A stretch of DNA of 64,000 nucleotides, taken from Mycobacterium sp. 1164985.4 (GTDB taxonomy: Bacteria; Actinomycetota; Actinomycetes; Mycobacteriales; Mycobacteriaceae). Made by a program: the position numbers and the translations under genes. A model generated the notes under the pieces. The model saw only the letters and a list, made by a program, of their open reading frames with translations, did no database searches and had not been told where the DNA came from. Where the stretch lies: positions 1 to 64,000 of the forward strand of contig NZ_LZMD01000065.1 of NCBI RefSeq assembly GCF_001668575.1, in the 5' to 3' direction. Below are positions 56,243-64,000 of the stretch, in pieces. Position 1 is the stretch's first letter, and each line of letters begins with the position of its first letter.

Positions 56243-58419
56243 CACCCAACCCACCAACCGGTGGCGGCGGCGATCTGGCGACCGAGTTCCGGTGCCATGG
56301 TGCGCATATAGGTCTTCGAGATGTGATGCGCGTCGTGGTAGAGCAACACGTTCCCCTCCACGGCTCGGCAAATATCCTTGCGGCACACCGCATCACTCAT
56401 GTCGAGCGGTTTGAGCAACGGGAACCGCTTGACGAAATCGAGTGTCGGGTTGTGTTCCGAGAGTACGTCGGATCGGCGAGTTCCACAGGAGATAGCGTCG
56501 CCGCCGTCGGCGAGGCAGTCGGCGGCGAAGAAGGGCTCCCCGTTGCGCACCAGCCACGGCGTGTCACGCATGGCCAGGATCGGGATGTTGTTGTCGGACA
56601 GTTCCTGCCAGATGCCGATGTATGTCCCGGGCATCACATCGCCCGGTCTGATGTTCCATGGCCGCGTGGAGGTGGTGAAGACGTAGTCGGGACGGTCGGC
56701 GATGAGCTTGTCCATCACCCGCTCGTTCCACTCGTGGCACTTCGGGTACGGGCGGTTGTCGCCCATCACCAGCGGCACTTCCTCGGTGGTCAGGGGACAG
56801 CCCATCTTCAGATAGGTCACGATCTTGAAGTGGTGCCGCTTGCCGAGCAGGTCCAGCGCGGTGATCCAGTGTTCGGCGTGCGAGCCGCCGGCCAGCGCGA
56901 TCGTGCGCTTGGCGTTCTTGTCGCCGTAGGTGCAGTTGATCACGTCGACGTTGTCGAAGTCGCTGATGCAGCCGTCCTCCGTGGTCTCGGGCAGATCGTT
57001 CTTGGCCTCGAGCACGGTCGGGCGCATCGGTAGCTTGGGCACCCTGATCTTGCTCATCAACGCCGCGGCGCCGGGGTAGTCCTGCGTCGACAGCGCGACC
57101 AGCTCCGCGCCGTTCGTGCGCTGGACGAGCACATGCTCACGCCAGGTGAACGACGTCACGGTCAGCGCGACGCCCAGAAGCACGACCACCGAGCCCAGCA
57201 CCACCGGCGGCCTGCGCCGCCGCGCCTTCTTCGGGGCGACCGCGCGTGAGGCGGGGGCGGTGCGGTACCGCAGCGGGTTCTCGACGTACTTGGTGGTCAG
57301 CCACGCCAGCGCCCCGGAGACCAGCAGCACCACCGCACCTTCGATGACGGAGGCGCGACGGTGCCCGCTGTAGGCCAGCCAGAAGATCAGCAGCGGCCAG
57401 TGCCACAGGTACAGCGAGTAGGCCATCGCACCAAGCGATACGAACGGTGCCGTCGCCAGCAAGCGGTTGGGCAGCGGCATCCGGCCCGCGGTGTGCGAGT
57501 CGGCCACCCGGTTCGCCGCGGAGAGGATGAACAGCATGGTGGCGGCGACCGGGACCAGCGCCCATGGGCCGGGGAACTCCTTGACCCCGTCGATCACCGC
57601 GCCGCACGCCAGGATCGCTGCCAGCGCGACGACCGCCGCGAACGTGCGCAACCACATCGGCATGCGGAGGTGGGTGACGACGGCGCCGACGAGCGCGCCG
57701 AGCAATAGTTCCCACGCCCTGGCGAAGCTGTCGTAGTAGGCGGTCGCCTGATCGGTGTTGTGGGCATAGATCGCGTAGACGAATGACGCGATGGTCAGCA
57801 CGCTGAGCAGCACGACGAACGCCGCACGCATGTGCCGTTTGAAGATGCGCCGAAACAGCAAGGCGGACAGGAAGATCAGCGCCAGAAACGCGATGTAGAA
57901 CTGGCCCTGCACCGACATCGACCAGATGTGCTGCAGCGGGCTTACCGCCTCGCCCGCGCGCAGGTAGTTCGACGCCGAGTTGGCGAGTTCCCAGTTCTGG
58001 AAGTAGCCGAGGCTGGCCAGGCTCTGGTCGGCGAACGTCTCCCAGCGCGTCTGCGGCTGGATCGCGACCGTCAGCACCGCCGACGCGGCGAGCACGACGA
58101 TCAGCGCAGGCAGCAGCCGCCGGATCAGCCGCGTCACCTCCGGGCCCGGCCGCAGGGACGCACCTGGTGTCATCGCCGCGCGCAGCAGCCGTCCGCCGAA
58201 GAAGAAGCCGGACAGCGCGAGGAACACGTCGACGCCGCCCGAGACCCGGCCGAACCACACGTGGAAGACCGCCACGAGCGCGATCGCGATGCCCCGCAGT
58301 CCGTCGAGATCGAGCCGGTAGGCCGCGGAGTCGCGGGTAGCGCTCGTGGCTTTCGCGGCGCGCGACGGTCGTCCCGAATCGGCGATGGGCGCCGGCCGGG
58401 GAGGGGCGAGGGTCATCAT
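56242..58419 (-). CDS. Acyltransferase-3/SGNH fusion membrane protein
   Basis: 725 aa. The N-terminal half is an acyltransferase-3 domain with about ten TM helices ([21 protein letters not shown] with the catalytic-type His, and [12 protein letters not shown]). A further TM helix at about 400 leads to a C-terminal extracytoplasmic SGNH-like domain (AGGSHAEHW at its start, LYHDAHHIS at its end). Such OafA-type fusions acylate sugars outside the membrane. Homologue of Rv1565c. It is translationally coupled to treX (TGATG), so a link to trehalose or glucan acylation is worth considering, but that is inference. Confidence 0.92.
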
Positions 58420-58429
58420 GGTCGACGGA

Positions 58430-58442
58430 TAATCTACCGAAG
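58430..58442 (+). promoter_or_regulatory. Candidate leaderless promoter of bioA
   Basis: TAATCT (58430-58435) lies 7 nt before the GTG at 58443, within the 23-nt gap to the divergent acyltransferase start. No BioQ-type box (TGAAC...GTTCA) is present here. Confidence 0.5.
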
Positions 58443-59735
58443 GTGCCAGCCATGACGCCTGCCGAGATCGGTGCGGTCGACGCCGCCCACGTCTGGCATC
58501 CCTACAGCACGATCGGCGCGGAAGCGCTGGCCCCCCTCGTCGCGGTGGGGGCTCGCGGGGCGTGGCTCACCCTCCACTACAACGGCCGCGAGCTGCAGGT
58601 TCTCGACGCGATGGCGTCCTGGTGGACCGCGATCCACGGCCATGGTCACCCCGTACTCGACGCCGCGATCACCGAGCAGCTCGCCACCATGAACCACGTC
58701 ATGTTCGGCGGGCTCACGCACGAACCGGCCGCCCGGCTCGCGCAGTTGCTCGTCGAGATCACGCCCGACGGCCTGGACACCGTCTTCTTCAGCGACTCGG
58801 GTTCGGTGTCGGTGGAGGTGGCCGTGAAGATGGCGCTGCAGTACTGGCGCAGCCTCGGCCGCGGCGCCAAGCACCGCCTGATGACGTGGCGCGGGGGATA
58901 CCACGGCGACACCTTCACACCGATGAGCGTGTGCGACCCGGACGGCGGCATGCACTCGCTCTGGACGGACGTGCTGATGGCGCAGGAGTTCGCGCCGCCG
59001 GTGCCGCGGGCCTACGACGCGGGATATGTCGAGGCGTTCGAGAAACAGCTGGCCGAACACGCCTCCGAGTTGGCCGCTGTGATCGTCGAGCCCGTCGTGC
59101 AGGGGGCCGGCGGCATGCGGTTCCACGACCCGCGCTACCTCGCAGCGCTGCGCGAGATCTGTTCCCGGCACGAGGTGCTGCTGATCTTCGATGAGATCGC
59201 GACCGGCTTCGGCCGCACCGGTGAACTCTTCGCGGCCGACCACGCAGGCGTGAGTCCCGACATCATGTGCGTCGGCAAGGCGCTGACCGGGGGTTACGTC
59301 ACGCTTGCGGCGACGCTGTGCACGAGCGAGATCGCGCACACGATCAGTTCGAACGAACCGGGCGCGCTGATGCACGGACCCACGTTCATGGCGAACGCGC
59401 TGGCGTGCAGGGTCGCGGTGGCCGCACTCGAGGTGCTGATCGGTCAGGACTGGCGGTCGCGGGTGCGCGAGATCGAGGCGGGACTGCGGTCGGGGTTGGC
59501 CGCGGCGACGGGGCTACCCGGCGTGGCCGACGTGCGGGTGCTCGGCGCGATCGGAGTGATCGAGATGGACCGACCCGTCGACCTGAAGGTCGCGACGCCC
59601 GCCGCGCTGGAGAACGGGCTCTGGCTGCGCCCGTTCCGCAACCTGGTCTACGCGATGCCGCCCTATATCTGTACTGCCGACGAGATCGACCAGATCACCT
59701 CGGGGATGGTCGCGGTCGCCCGCGCGTTGGGTTGA
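58443..59735 (+). CDS. bioA: Adenosylmethionine-8-amino-7-oxononanoate aminotransferase
   Basis: 430-aa PLP aminotransferase making 7,8-diaminopelargonate (DAPA) from KAPA with SAM as amino donor. PLP Lys279 in [10 protein letters not shown]; substrate features [10 protein letters not shown] near the N-terminus and [16 protein letters not shown]. Start GTG at 58443 fits the -10 box; ATG at 58452 is the alternative. It is followed by bioF 71 nt later with its own operator, so the biotin genes form at least two transcription units. Confidence 0.96.
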   Translation: MPAMTPAEIGAVDAAHVWHPYSTIGAEALAPLVAVGARGAWLTLHYNGRELQVLDAMASWWTAIHGHGHPVLDAAITEQLATMNHVMFGGLTHEPAARLAQLLVEITPDGLDTVFFSDSGSVSVEVAVKMALQYWRSLGRGAKHRLMTWRGGYHGDTFTPMSVCDPDGGMHSLWTDVLMAQEFAPPVPRAYDAGYVEAFEKQLAEHASELAAVIVEPVVQGAGGMRFHDPRYLAALREICSRHEVLLIFDEIATGFGRTGELFAADHAGVSPDIMCVGKALTGGYVTLAATLCTSEIAHTISSNEPGALMHGPTFMANALACRVAVAALEVLIGQDWRSRVREIEAGLRSGLAAATGLPGVADVRVLGAIGVIEMDRPVDLKVATPAALENGLWLRPFRNLVYAMPPYICTADEIDQITSGMVAVARALG

Positions 59736-59767
59736 GGCGCCGTTTGTGCGCTCGCGCGCGGGTGCCC

Positions 59768-59785
59768 TAACCTGAACGCTGTTCA
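59768..59785 (+). promoter_or_regulatory. BioQ operator over the bioF -10 box
   Basis: TGAACGCTGTTCA (59773-59785) is a dyad of the TGAAC-N3-GTTCA type recognised by mycobacterial BioQ. It is immediately preceded by the -10 box TAACCT (59768-59773), sharing the T. The CCCTAACCTGAAC block is identical to that at the bioQ promoter (63908-63929). Binding would block bioFD transcription. Confidence 0.85.
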
Positions 59786-59806
59786 AGTCCGATGCTGAGG
59801 AGCACG

Positions 59807-60955
59807 GTGACGCGCGCAGGTCTCTCCCCGCTGGCGTGGCTCGACGATGTCGAAAGGCAGCGGCGTGCCGCGGGTCTGCGGCGCTCGTTGAGAGCCAGGC
59901 CGCCGGTCGGTACCGAACTCGACCTCGCATCCAACGACTACCTGGGCCTGTCGCAGCATCCCGCGGTCATCGACGGCGGCGTCGCCGCGTTGCGGACCTG
60001 GGGTGCGGGTTCCACTGGATCGCGCCTCGTGACGGGCAACACTGAACTGCATGAGGCGTTCGAGCGGGCGCTGGCCGACTTCGTGGGTGCGGAGTCGGCG
60101 TTGGTGTTCTCGTCGGGTTACACGGCCAACCTCGGCGCGGTCGTCGCGCTGTCGGGTGCCGGATCGCTGCTGATCTCCGACGCCCTGACCCACGCCTCGC
60201 TGGTCGACGCCTGCCGCCTGTCACGAGCGCGGGTCGTCGTCACGCCCCACCGCGACGTCGCCGCGGTGGAGACGGCGCTCTCGGCGCGCACCGAGGAACG
60301 CGCAGTCGTGCTGACCGACTCCGTGTTCTCCGCCGACGGCGACCTCGCCCCGCTGCACGCGCTGCACGACGTGTGCCGCCGCCACGGCGCGCTGCTGATC
60401 GTCGACGAGGCCCACGGCCTCGGGGTGCGCGGCGTGGGCGGACGCGGATTGCTGCACGAGGTAGGCCTGGCCGGTGCGCCCGACATCGTGATGACGACGA
60501 CGCTGTCCAAGGCGCTCGGCAGCCAGGGTGGCGTCGTGCTGGGCCCGACGGCCGTGCGCGACCACCTGATAGACGCAGCGCGACCGTTCATCTTCGACAC
60601 CGGGCTCGCGCCGGCCGCGGTGGGTGCGGCCCGGGCGGCGCTCGACATCCTGATCGCCGAGCCGTGGCGCGCGCAGGCCGTCATCGACCGCGCTGCGGCG
60701 CTCGCATCGATCTGTTCGGTGCCGGAGCGGCCGGAGTCGGCTGTGGTCTCGGTGATTCTCGGGGACCCCGACGTGGCCTTCGGCGCCGCGCTGACATGCC
60801 TGGACCGCGGTGTGCGGGTGGGGTGCTTCCGGCCACCGACCGTGCCCGCCGGCACGTCGAGGCTGCGGCTCGCCGCGCGCGCATCGCTGACCGACGATGA
60901 AATGCTCTCGGCGAGTGAGGTTCTCGCCGATGTGCTGGCCACCGTGCGCCGGTGA
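59807..60955 (+). CDS. bioF: 8-amino-7-oxononanoate synthase
   Basis: 382-aa PLP enzyme condensing pimeloyl thioester with alanine to give KAPA. PLP Lys235 in [23 protein letters not shown]; the N-terminal [16 protein letters not shown] at 59807 has GAGGAG at 59797-59802; the in-frame ATG at 59792 (MLRSTV) is the alternative start. The stop overlaps the bioD start by 4 nt. Repression by BioQ is predicted from the operator just upstream. Confidence 0.96.
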   Translation: MTRAGLSPLAWLDDVERQRRAAGLRRSLRARPPVGTELDLASNDYLGLSQHPAVIDGGVAALRTWGAGSTGSRLVTGNTELHEAFERALADFVGAESALVFSSGYTANLGAVVALSGAGSLLISDALTHASLVDACRLSRARVVVTPHRDVAAVETALSARTEERAVVLTDSVFSADGDLAPLHALHDVCRRHGALLIVDEAHGLGVRGVGGRGLLHEVGLAGAPDIVMTTTLSKALGSQGGVVLGPTAVRDHLIDAARPFIFDTGLAPAAVGAARAALDILIAEPWRAQAVIDRAAALASICSVPERPESAVVSVILGDPDVAFGAALTCLDRGVRVGCFRPPTVPAGTSRLRLAARASLTDDEMLSASEVLADVLATVRR

Positions 60956-61617
60956 CCACGCTCCTCATCACAGGCACCGACACCGGCGTCGGCAAGACCG
61001 TCGCCACCGCCGCGCTGGCGTGCCACGCCCGCCTGTCCGGCGTCGACGTCGCGGTGTGCAAACCCGTGCAGACCGGCAGCCCCCGCGACGACGACCTCGC
61101 CGACGTCGGCCGGCTTTCCGGCGTCGCCCGGCTGCACGGCGGGTGGCGGTATCCCGAGCCGTTGGCGCCGGCCGCCGCCGCCGGCCGTGCGGGCATGACG
61201 CTGCCCACGCGCGCGGAGCTCGTCGAGTCGGTGCGGGCCGTCGACGCGCCGCTGACCCTCGTCGAGGGGGCGGGCGGGTTGCTCGTCGAGATCGGCGCCG
61301 GAGTGACGCTGCGTGACCTCGCGGTGGACCTCGGCGCTCCGGTGCTGGTGGTCGTCGCTGCGGGTCTCGGCACGCTCAACCACACCGCGCTCACGCTGGA
61401 AGCCCTTGCTCGTGAGGGCGTTTCGTGTGCCGGGTTGGTGATCGGAGCATGGCCGCCCAACCCTGACATCGCCGAACAGGGCAACCGCTCAGCCCTCGCC
61501 GAGCGTGCCCCACTCCGGGCGATTCTGCCCGCGGGTGCCGGCGCGTTGACCGCCCAGGAGTTCGAGGTGATGAGCGCGGCGGCGTTCGACCCCGACTGGT
61601 TCACGAGCCTGGTCTGA
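60952..61617 (+). CDS. bioD: Dethiobiotin synthetase
   Basis: 221-aa ATP-dependent carboxylase closing the ureido ring of dethiobiotin. P-loop GTDTGVGKT at residues 8-16, substrate loop CKPVQTGSP, and [15 protein letters not shown] start overlapping the bioF stop (GTGA), thus co-translated under BioQ control. Frame and length are normal. Confidence 0.95.
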   Translation: MTTLLITGTDTGVGKTVATAALACHARLSGVDVAVCKPVQTGSPRDDDLADVGRLSGVARLHGGWRYPEPLAPAAAAGRAGMTLPTRAELVESVRAVDAPLTLVEGAGGLLVEIGAGVTLRDLAVDLGAPVLVVVAAGLGTLNHTALTLEALAREGVSCAGLVIGAWPPNPDIAEQGNRSALAERAPLRAILPAGAGALTAQEFEVMSAAAFDPDWFTSLV

Positions 61618-61619
61618 CG

Positions 61620-62144
61620 ATGGTGCATTCGGTCGAGTTGACGTTCGACCCGGACACGGACGCGAAGCTCCGCCGCGTCTGGGACGACCTGACGCGGGCC
61701 GGGATCCGTAGTCAGGCGAGCAACACGTCGCCGAGCAACCGCCCGCACATCACCGTGACCGTCGCGGAGGACATCGACGAGGCGGTCAACGCCGCGCTGT
61801 GCCCGGTGCTGTCGCGGTTGCCGTTGCCTTGCACGGTCGGGGCGCCGATGCTGTTCGGCGGCGGCAGGGTGTTCACGCTGGTTCGACTGGTGGTGCCGTC
61901 GGAGGAACTGCTGGGTCTGCATCGCCAGGTGCACGAACTGTGTCTGCGGCACATGCCGAAAGGCGTGTTGGGGCACGCCGATCCGGGACAGTGGACGCCG
62001 CACGTCACGCTGGCGCGCCGCGTTGCTCCCGACAAGCTGCCCGCCGCGATGAGGGTCAAATCCGTCGGCCGCGATGTGCGGGGCACGCTGACCGGGCTGC
62101 GTCACTGGGACGGCGACAACCGCATCGAGTATCCGATCAGTTGA
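61620..62144 (+). CDS. 2'-5' RNA ligase (2H phosphoesterase) family protein
   Basis: 174 aa with both HxT motifs of the 2H superfamily, in NRPHITVTV and WTPHVTLAR, about 80 residues apart. This is the LigT/ThpR fold, which acts on cyclic or 2'-5' phosphodiester bonds in RNA. It starts 2 nt after bioD and probably belongs to the bioFD transcript; a gene of this kind follows bioD in M. tuberculosis too (Rv1571). No link to biotin chemistry is known to me. Its 3' end overlaps the convergent gene by 8 nt. Confidence 0.9.
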   Translation: MVHSVELTFDPDTDAKLRRVWDDLTRAGIRSQASNTSPSNRPHITVTVAEDIDEAVNAALCPVLSRLPLPCTVGAPMLFGGGRVFTLVRLVVPSEELLGLHRQVHELCLRHMPKGVLGHADPGQWTPHVTLARRVAPDKLPAAMRVKSVGRDVRGTLTGLRHWDGDNRIEYPIS

Positions 62145-62472
62145 CCGTCGCACTGACGCTTTTCGGCACGCACATCCGCCAGCCGTCGATGACAAGCTCG
62201 CGCAGTTCGTCGTACTCGATCGCGTCGAGGTTGACCAGCATCCAGTTGAACCGCATCTCCGACTCACGCGGCAGGGCGAACTTGTCGGGCTCGGCGGCGA
62301 CCATCGCCGCCCGCTCCTCCTTGGGAAAGGCGACGCCCATGACAGTCTCGTCGCGCGAGAACGCGACGTAGACGATCTGCCCGACGCGAAACCTGATCCG
62401 GTCCCGGACGATCGCCTCGTAAGAGCGCGGCAACGTCGCGGTGATGCGCCGGACGTCGTCGAGGGTGATCAT
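62137..62472 (-). CDS. MmcQ/YjbR-family protein
   Basis: 111 aa, a complete YjbR/CyaY-like domain: MITLDDVRRITATLPRSYEA, KEERAAMVAAEPDKFALP and the W..V.L....DELRELVIDGWRM pattern. Family members are DNA-binding-like proteins of unsettled function. ATG at 62472 gives the exact domain length. It overlaps the RNA-ligase-type gene by 8 nt. Confidence 0.9.
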   Translation of the reverse strand: MITLDDVRRITATLPRSYEAIVRDRIRFRVGQIVYVAFSRDETVMGVAFPKEERAAMVAAEPDKFALPRESEMRFNWMLVNLDAIEYDELRELVIDGWRMCVPKSVSATVN

Positions 62473-62552
62473 GGGCGAAACGCTAGTCGAGCGCGATGAC
62501 ATCGCCACTGATCTGCCATTTTGCGCCGGTCCGTCCGGTAACTTACGCCTCG

Positions 62553-63326
62553 GTGGCAAAGCAACCCGACGACGCCGCCAGGGCTTCGGGGTGGAGTCCG
62601 GGGCGGCAACACTGGTGGACGACAACGACGATCGCGATCGTTGGCGCCATCGTCGGTGGCACCTCGCTGATCATGAACTTCTTCTACCAGCCGAGCCCGC
62701 CCCCGACCACCATCGAGTCGGCCCACTCGGAGTTTATGAAACTCAGTTACTCCGACCGGATCGATCGGTGCGTGCCGTACATCTCCGGGCATGCCGACGC
62801 CTGGCGCGATAAGTGGCGCACCGCGCTCGAGGACTCCGGCGCCTCCCGCCAGAAAGCCCCGGTGCCGTTTGCGGCTCTCGACGATGCGAACGCCGCGGGC
62901 CAGGCGATCGTCAATACGCATCTGACCGTAGTCGACTACGCCGAGAAGTCGGCGCCCACCGATGAAGGCGAGAATCTGCTCTCATGCGTGTATGCCCCGG
63001 TCCTGAAGATGGACCCCGGCCGCACGTATCCGGATCTGGCATCCCTTGTCGGGAGCGGCAATGAAGCGCCGAAAGCCGACAACATCGTCGTAGATGAGAG
63101 TCCGGTCTACGACCAAGGTGAGTTCGCCGATGTGACGGCCGAGGGCCGCCCGAACAAGATCGTCGAGGTGATCATTCGGCCTGGCCCCAGCGAAACCCGC
63201 CGCCAGCTCGGCTTCGCAATGGTGGGCGGGCACGAACAGGGAGTCCAGATGTGGGCCCTCACCGCATCTGTCGACGCCGGCGATCCCCGGTGGATGAACG
63301 ACGTTCAGAACTACCGCGGCTTCTAG
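62553..63326 (+). CDS. Membrane-anchored protein, function unknown
   Basis: 257 aa from GTG 62553 (VAKQPDDAARASGWSPG). One TM helix (about 25-45, TTIAIVGAIVGGTSLIMNFF) is followed by a proline-rich stalk and a domain of about 200 residues facing out. The start is chosen because -10 box TAACTT (62539-62544) lies 8 nt upstream; the in-frame ATG at 62496 would overlap that promoter. Two cysteines (DRCVPY, LLSCVY) could form a disulfide. No family recognised. The stop is interlocked with that of bioQ at CTAG 63323-63326. Confidence 0.7.
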   Translation: MAKQPDDAARASGWSPGRQHWWTTTTIAIVGAIVGGTSLIMNFFYQPSPPPTTIESAHSEFMKLSYSDRIDRCVPYISGHADAWRDKWRTALEDSGASRQKAPVPFAALDDANAAGQAIVNTHLTVVDYAEKSAPTDEGENLLSCVYAPVLKMDPGRTYPDLASLVGSGNEAPKADNIVVDESPVYDQGEFADVTAEGRPNKIVEVIIRPGPSETRRQLGFAMVGGHEQGVQMWALTASVDAGDPRWMNDVQNYRGF

Positions 63327-63901
63327 ACCGGTTGATCTTTCCGCTCGCGGATCCCGCTGATCAGTAGGTTCACCCCGAAACGGAACCGCGCGGACGCATC
63401 CTCGGTCAGCACCGACTGGTCGACGGGGAGATCGGCGCCCGCCGCATCCCACTGCAGACGCGACTGCTCGTCAACGGTGAAACCGAGCACGTAGTAGACG
63501 ATCGTGCGGGCGGCCAGTTCGGCGTGGGCCGCGGGCACACCGGCATCGACCGCCGCCGCGGTGAGCCGCTCGACGATGCGCGCCATCGCCGTCGACTGCC
63601 CGGCCGCGAAGCTGGCCGACACCAACTCGGCGCCGTCGGTGTGCGACAACAACGCGTCGCGCAGGGCCGCGCAGACGGCCGAAACCCGCTCGCGCCAGCT
63701 TCCGGCGGCGTCGCCGACGGGCTCGAGGATCCGGTCGGCCACCGCGCCCAGCAGCTGCTGCTTGCTGGTGAAGTGCCAGTACAACGCGCCGGGGGAGACC
63801 TCGAGCTCGCGCGCCAGCCGCCGCATGGTCAGGTCGGCCAGGCCGTACGTGTCCAGCAGCGTGGTCGCCGCCCGCACCACGTCGCGTTTGTGAAGCTGCA
63901 C
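63323..63901 (-). CDS. bioQ: BioQ, TetR-family repressor of biotin genes
   Basis: 192 aa: HTH LARELEVSPGALYWHFTSKQQL (in parts) near the N-terminus and an all-helical C-terminal domain. I identify it as BioQ from three observations: it sits beside the bioA-bioF-bioD cluster (with bioB expected across the right edge), its promoter holds a TGAAC-N3-GTTCA dyad, and the same dyad stands before bioF. BioQ of M. smegmatis is known to repress bioFD and bioB through such a dyad. GTG start; -10 box TAGGGT lies 6 nt before it, so the mRNA is probably leaderless. Confidence 0.9.
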   Translation of the reverse strand: MQLHKRDVVRAATTLLDTYGLADLTMRRLARELEVSPGALYWHFTSKQQLLGAVADRILEPVGDAAGSWRERVSAVCAALRDALLSHTDGAELVSASFAAGQSTAMARIVERLTAAAVDAGVPAAHAELAARTIVYYVLGFTVDEQSRLQWDAAGADLPVDQSVLTEDASARFRFGVNLLISGIRERKDQPV

Positions 63902-63907
63902 GGCCGT

Positions 63908-63929
63908 ACCCTAACCTGAACAGCGTTCA
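63908..63929. promoter_or_regulatory. Bidirectional bioQ promoter with BioQ operator
   Basis: ACCCTAACC serves both strands: TAGGGT (63913-63908, minus) is the -10 of bioQ, and TAACCT (63912-63917, plus) is a -10 for the gene to the right. The BioQ dyad TGAACAGCGTTCA follows at 63917-63929. One bound repressor would block both directions. Confidence 0.8.
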
Positions 63930-64000
63930 ATTGTCGGCCCGCCGACGTGTTCAAGTGTCGGCCCCGCCGACGTGTTCAATTGTCGGCCCGCCGACGTGTT
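63925..64000 (+). repeat. Tandem 24-25 bp palindromic repeats, cut by window end
   Basis: Three full units and the start of a fourth: 63925-63948 (24 bp), 63949-63973 (25 bp), 63974-63997 (24 bp), 63998 onward. Each unit begins GTTCAA, the half-site of the BioQ dyad, followed by T/G-TG, then GTCGGC-CC(C)-GCCGAC and GT. Unit 1 shares its GTTCAA with the true operator. The gene-free region continues beyond the window. Confidence 0.9.

Noticed and set aside
58400..58443. BioQ operator at the acyltransferase-bioA divergent promoter
   Set aside because: No TGAAC-N3-GTTCA dyad is present in this interval.

Overview
The window is chromosomal DNA from a high-GC actinobacterium. Gene order and content point to a fast-growing mycobacterium (Mycolicibacterium-like). 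The order suf, thioredoxin, echA12, ABC-F, acn, ripA-ripB, moxR, fabG1-inhA-ferrochelatase, mutA-mutB-meaB, ileS, dinB, lspA-rluD, dnaE1, ilvA, treZ-treY-treX, bioA-bioF-bioD is that of the M. tuberculosis Rv1460-Rv1590 segment as I remember it. Several M. tuberculosis genes that I recall from this segment (mazEF4, ctpD, PE_PGRS genes) are absent. I see no tRNA, rRNA, insertion sequence, prophage or CRISPR array.

Layout. 1-3.7 kb: 3' part of the SUF iron-sulfur operon (sufD partial, sufC, sufS, sufU, sufT), closed by a strong hairpin. 3.7-9.9 kb: an MFS symporter, a small membrane protein, a decayed pseudogene, thioredoxin, a crotonase-fold protein lacking both usual catalytic glutamates, an ABC-F ATPase, a 63-aa HTH protein and a TetR regulator. 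9.9-12.8 kb: aconitase. 12.9-20.2 kb: cell-wall hydrolases RipA and RipB, then MoxR, a DUF58 protein and two tandem VWA proteins. 20.2-26.2 kb: mycolate synthesis (fabG1, inhA), ferrochelatase, an NfeD/SPFH pair and a TVP38-type membrane protein. 26.3-31.4 kb: methylmalonyl-CoA mutase and its chaperone. 31.4-34.7 kb: a lipase/beta-lactamase-fold protein and a small divergent locus (7-TM protein, HTH regulator, solitary NRPS-type domain) with a palindrome over the promoter. 34.7-47 kb: a T-box riboswitch with ileS, a frameshifted ferritin-like gene, an S4 protein, DNA polymerase IV, lspA-rluD-rarD and replicative polymerase dnaE1. 47-50 kb: small proteins and ilvA. 50-58.4 kb: a translationally coupled trehalose cluster (acyltransferase, treX, treY, treZ). 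58.4-64 kb: biotin synthesis (bioA, bioF, bioD) and, at the right edge, the TetR repressor that I identify as BioQ. Its operator is present in front of bioF and in front of bioQ itself.

Themes. Many genes sit at a mycobacterial -10 box (TANNNT) 6-9 nt before their start codon, which suggests widespread leaderless transcripts. Four convergent gene pairs share one CTAG as interlocked stop codons. The least explained structures are the tandem palindromic repeat array that grows out of the BioQ operator at the right edge, and the HTH/7-TM/NRPS-fragment locus. All homology statements are from memory and eye; nothing was searched.
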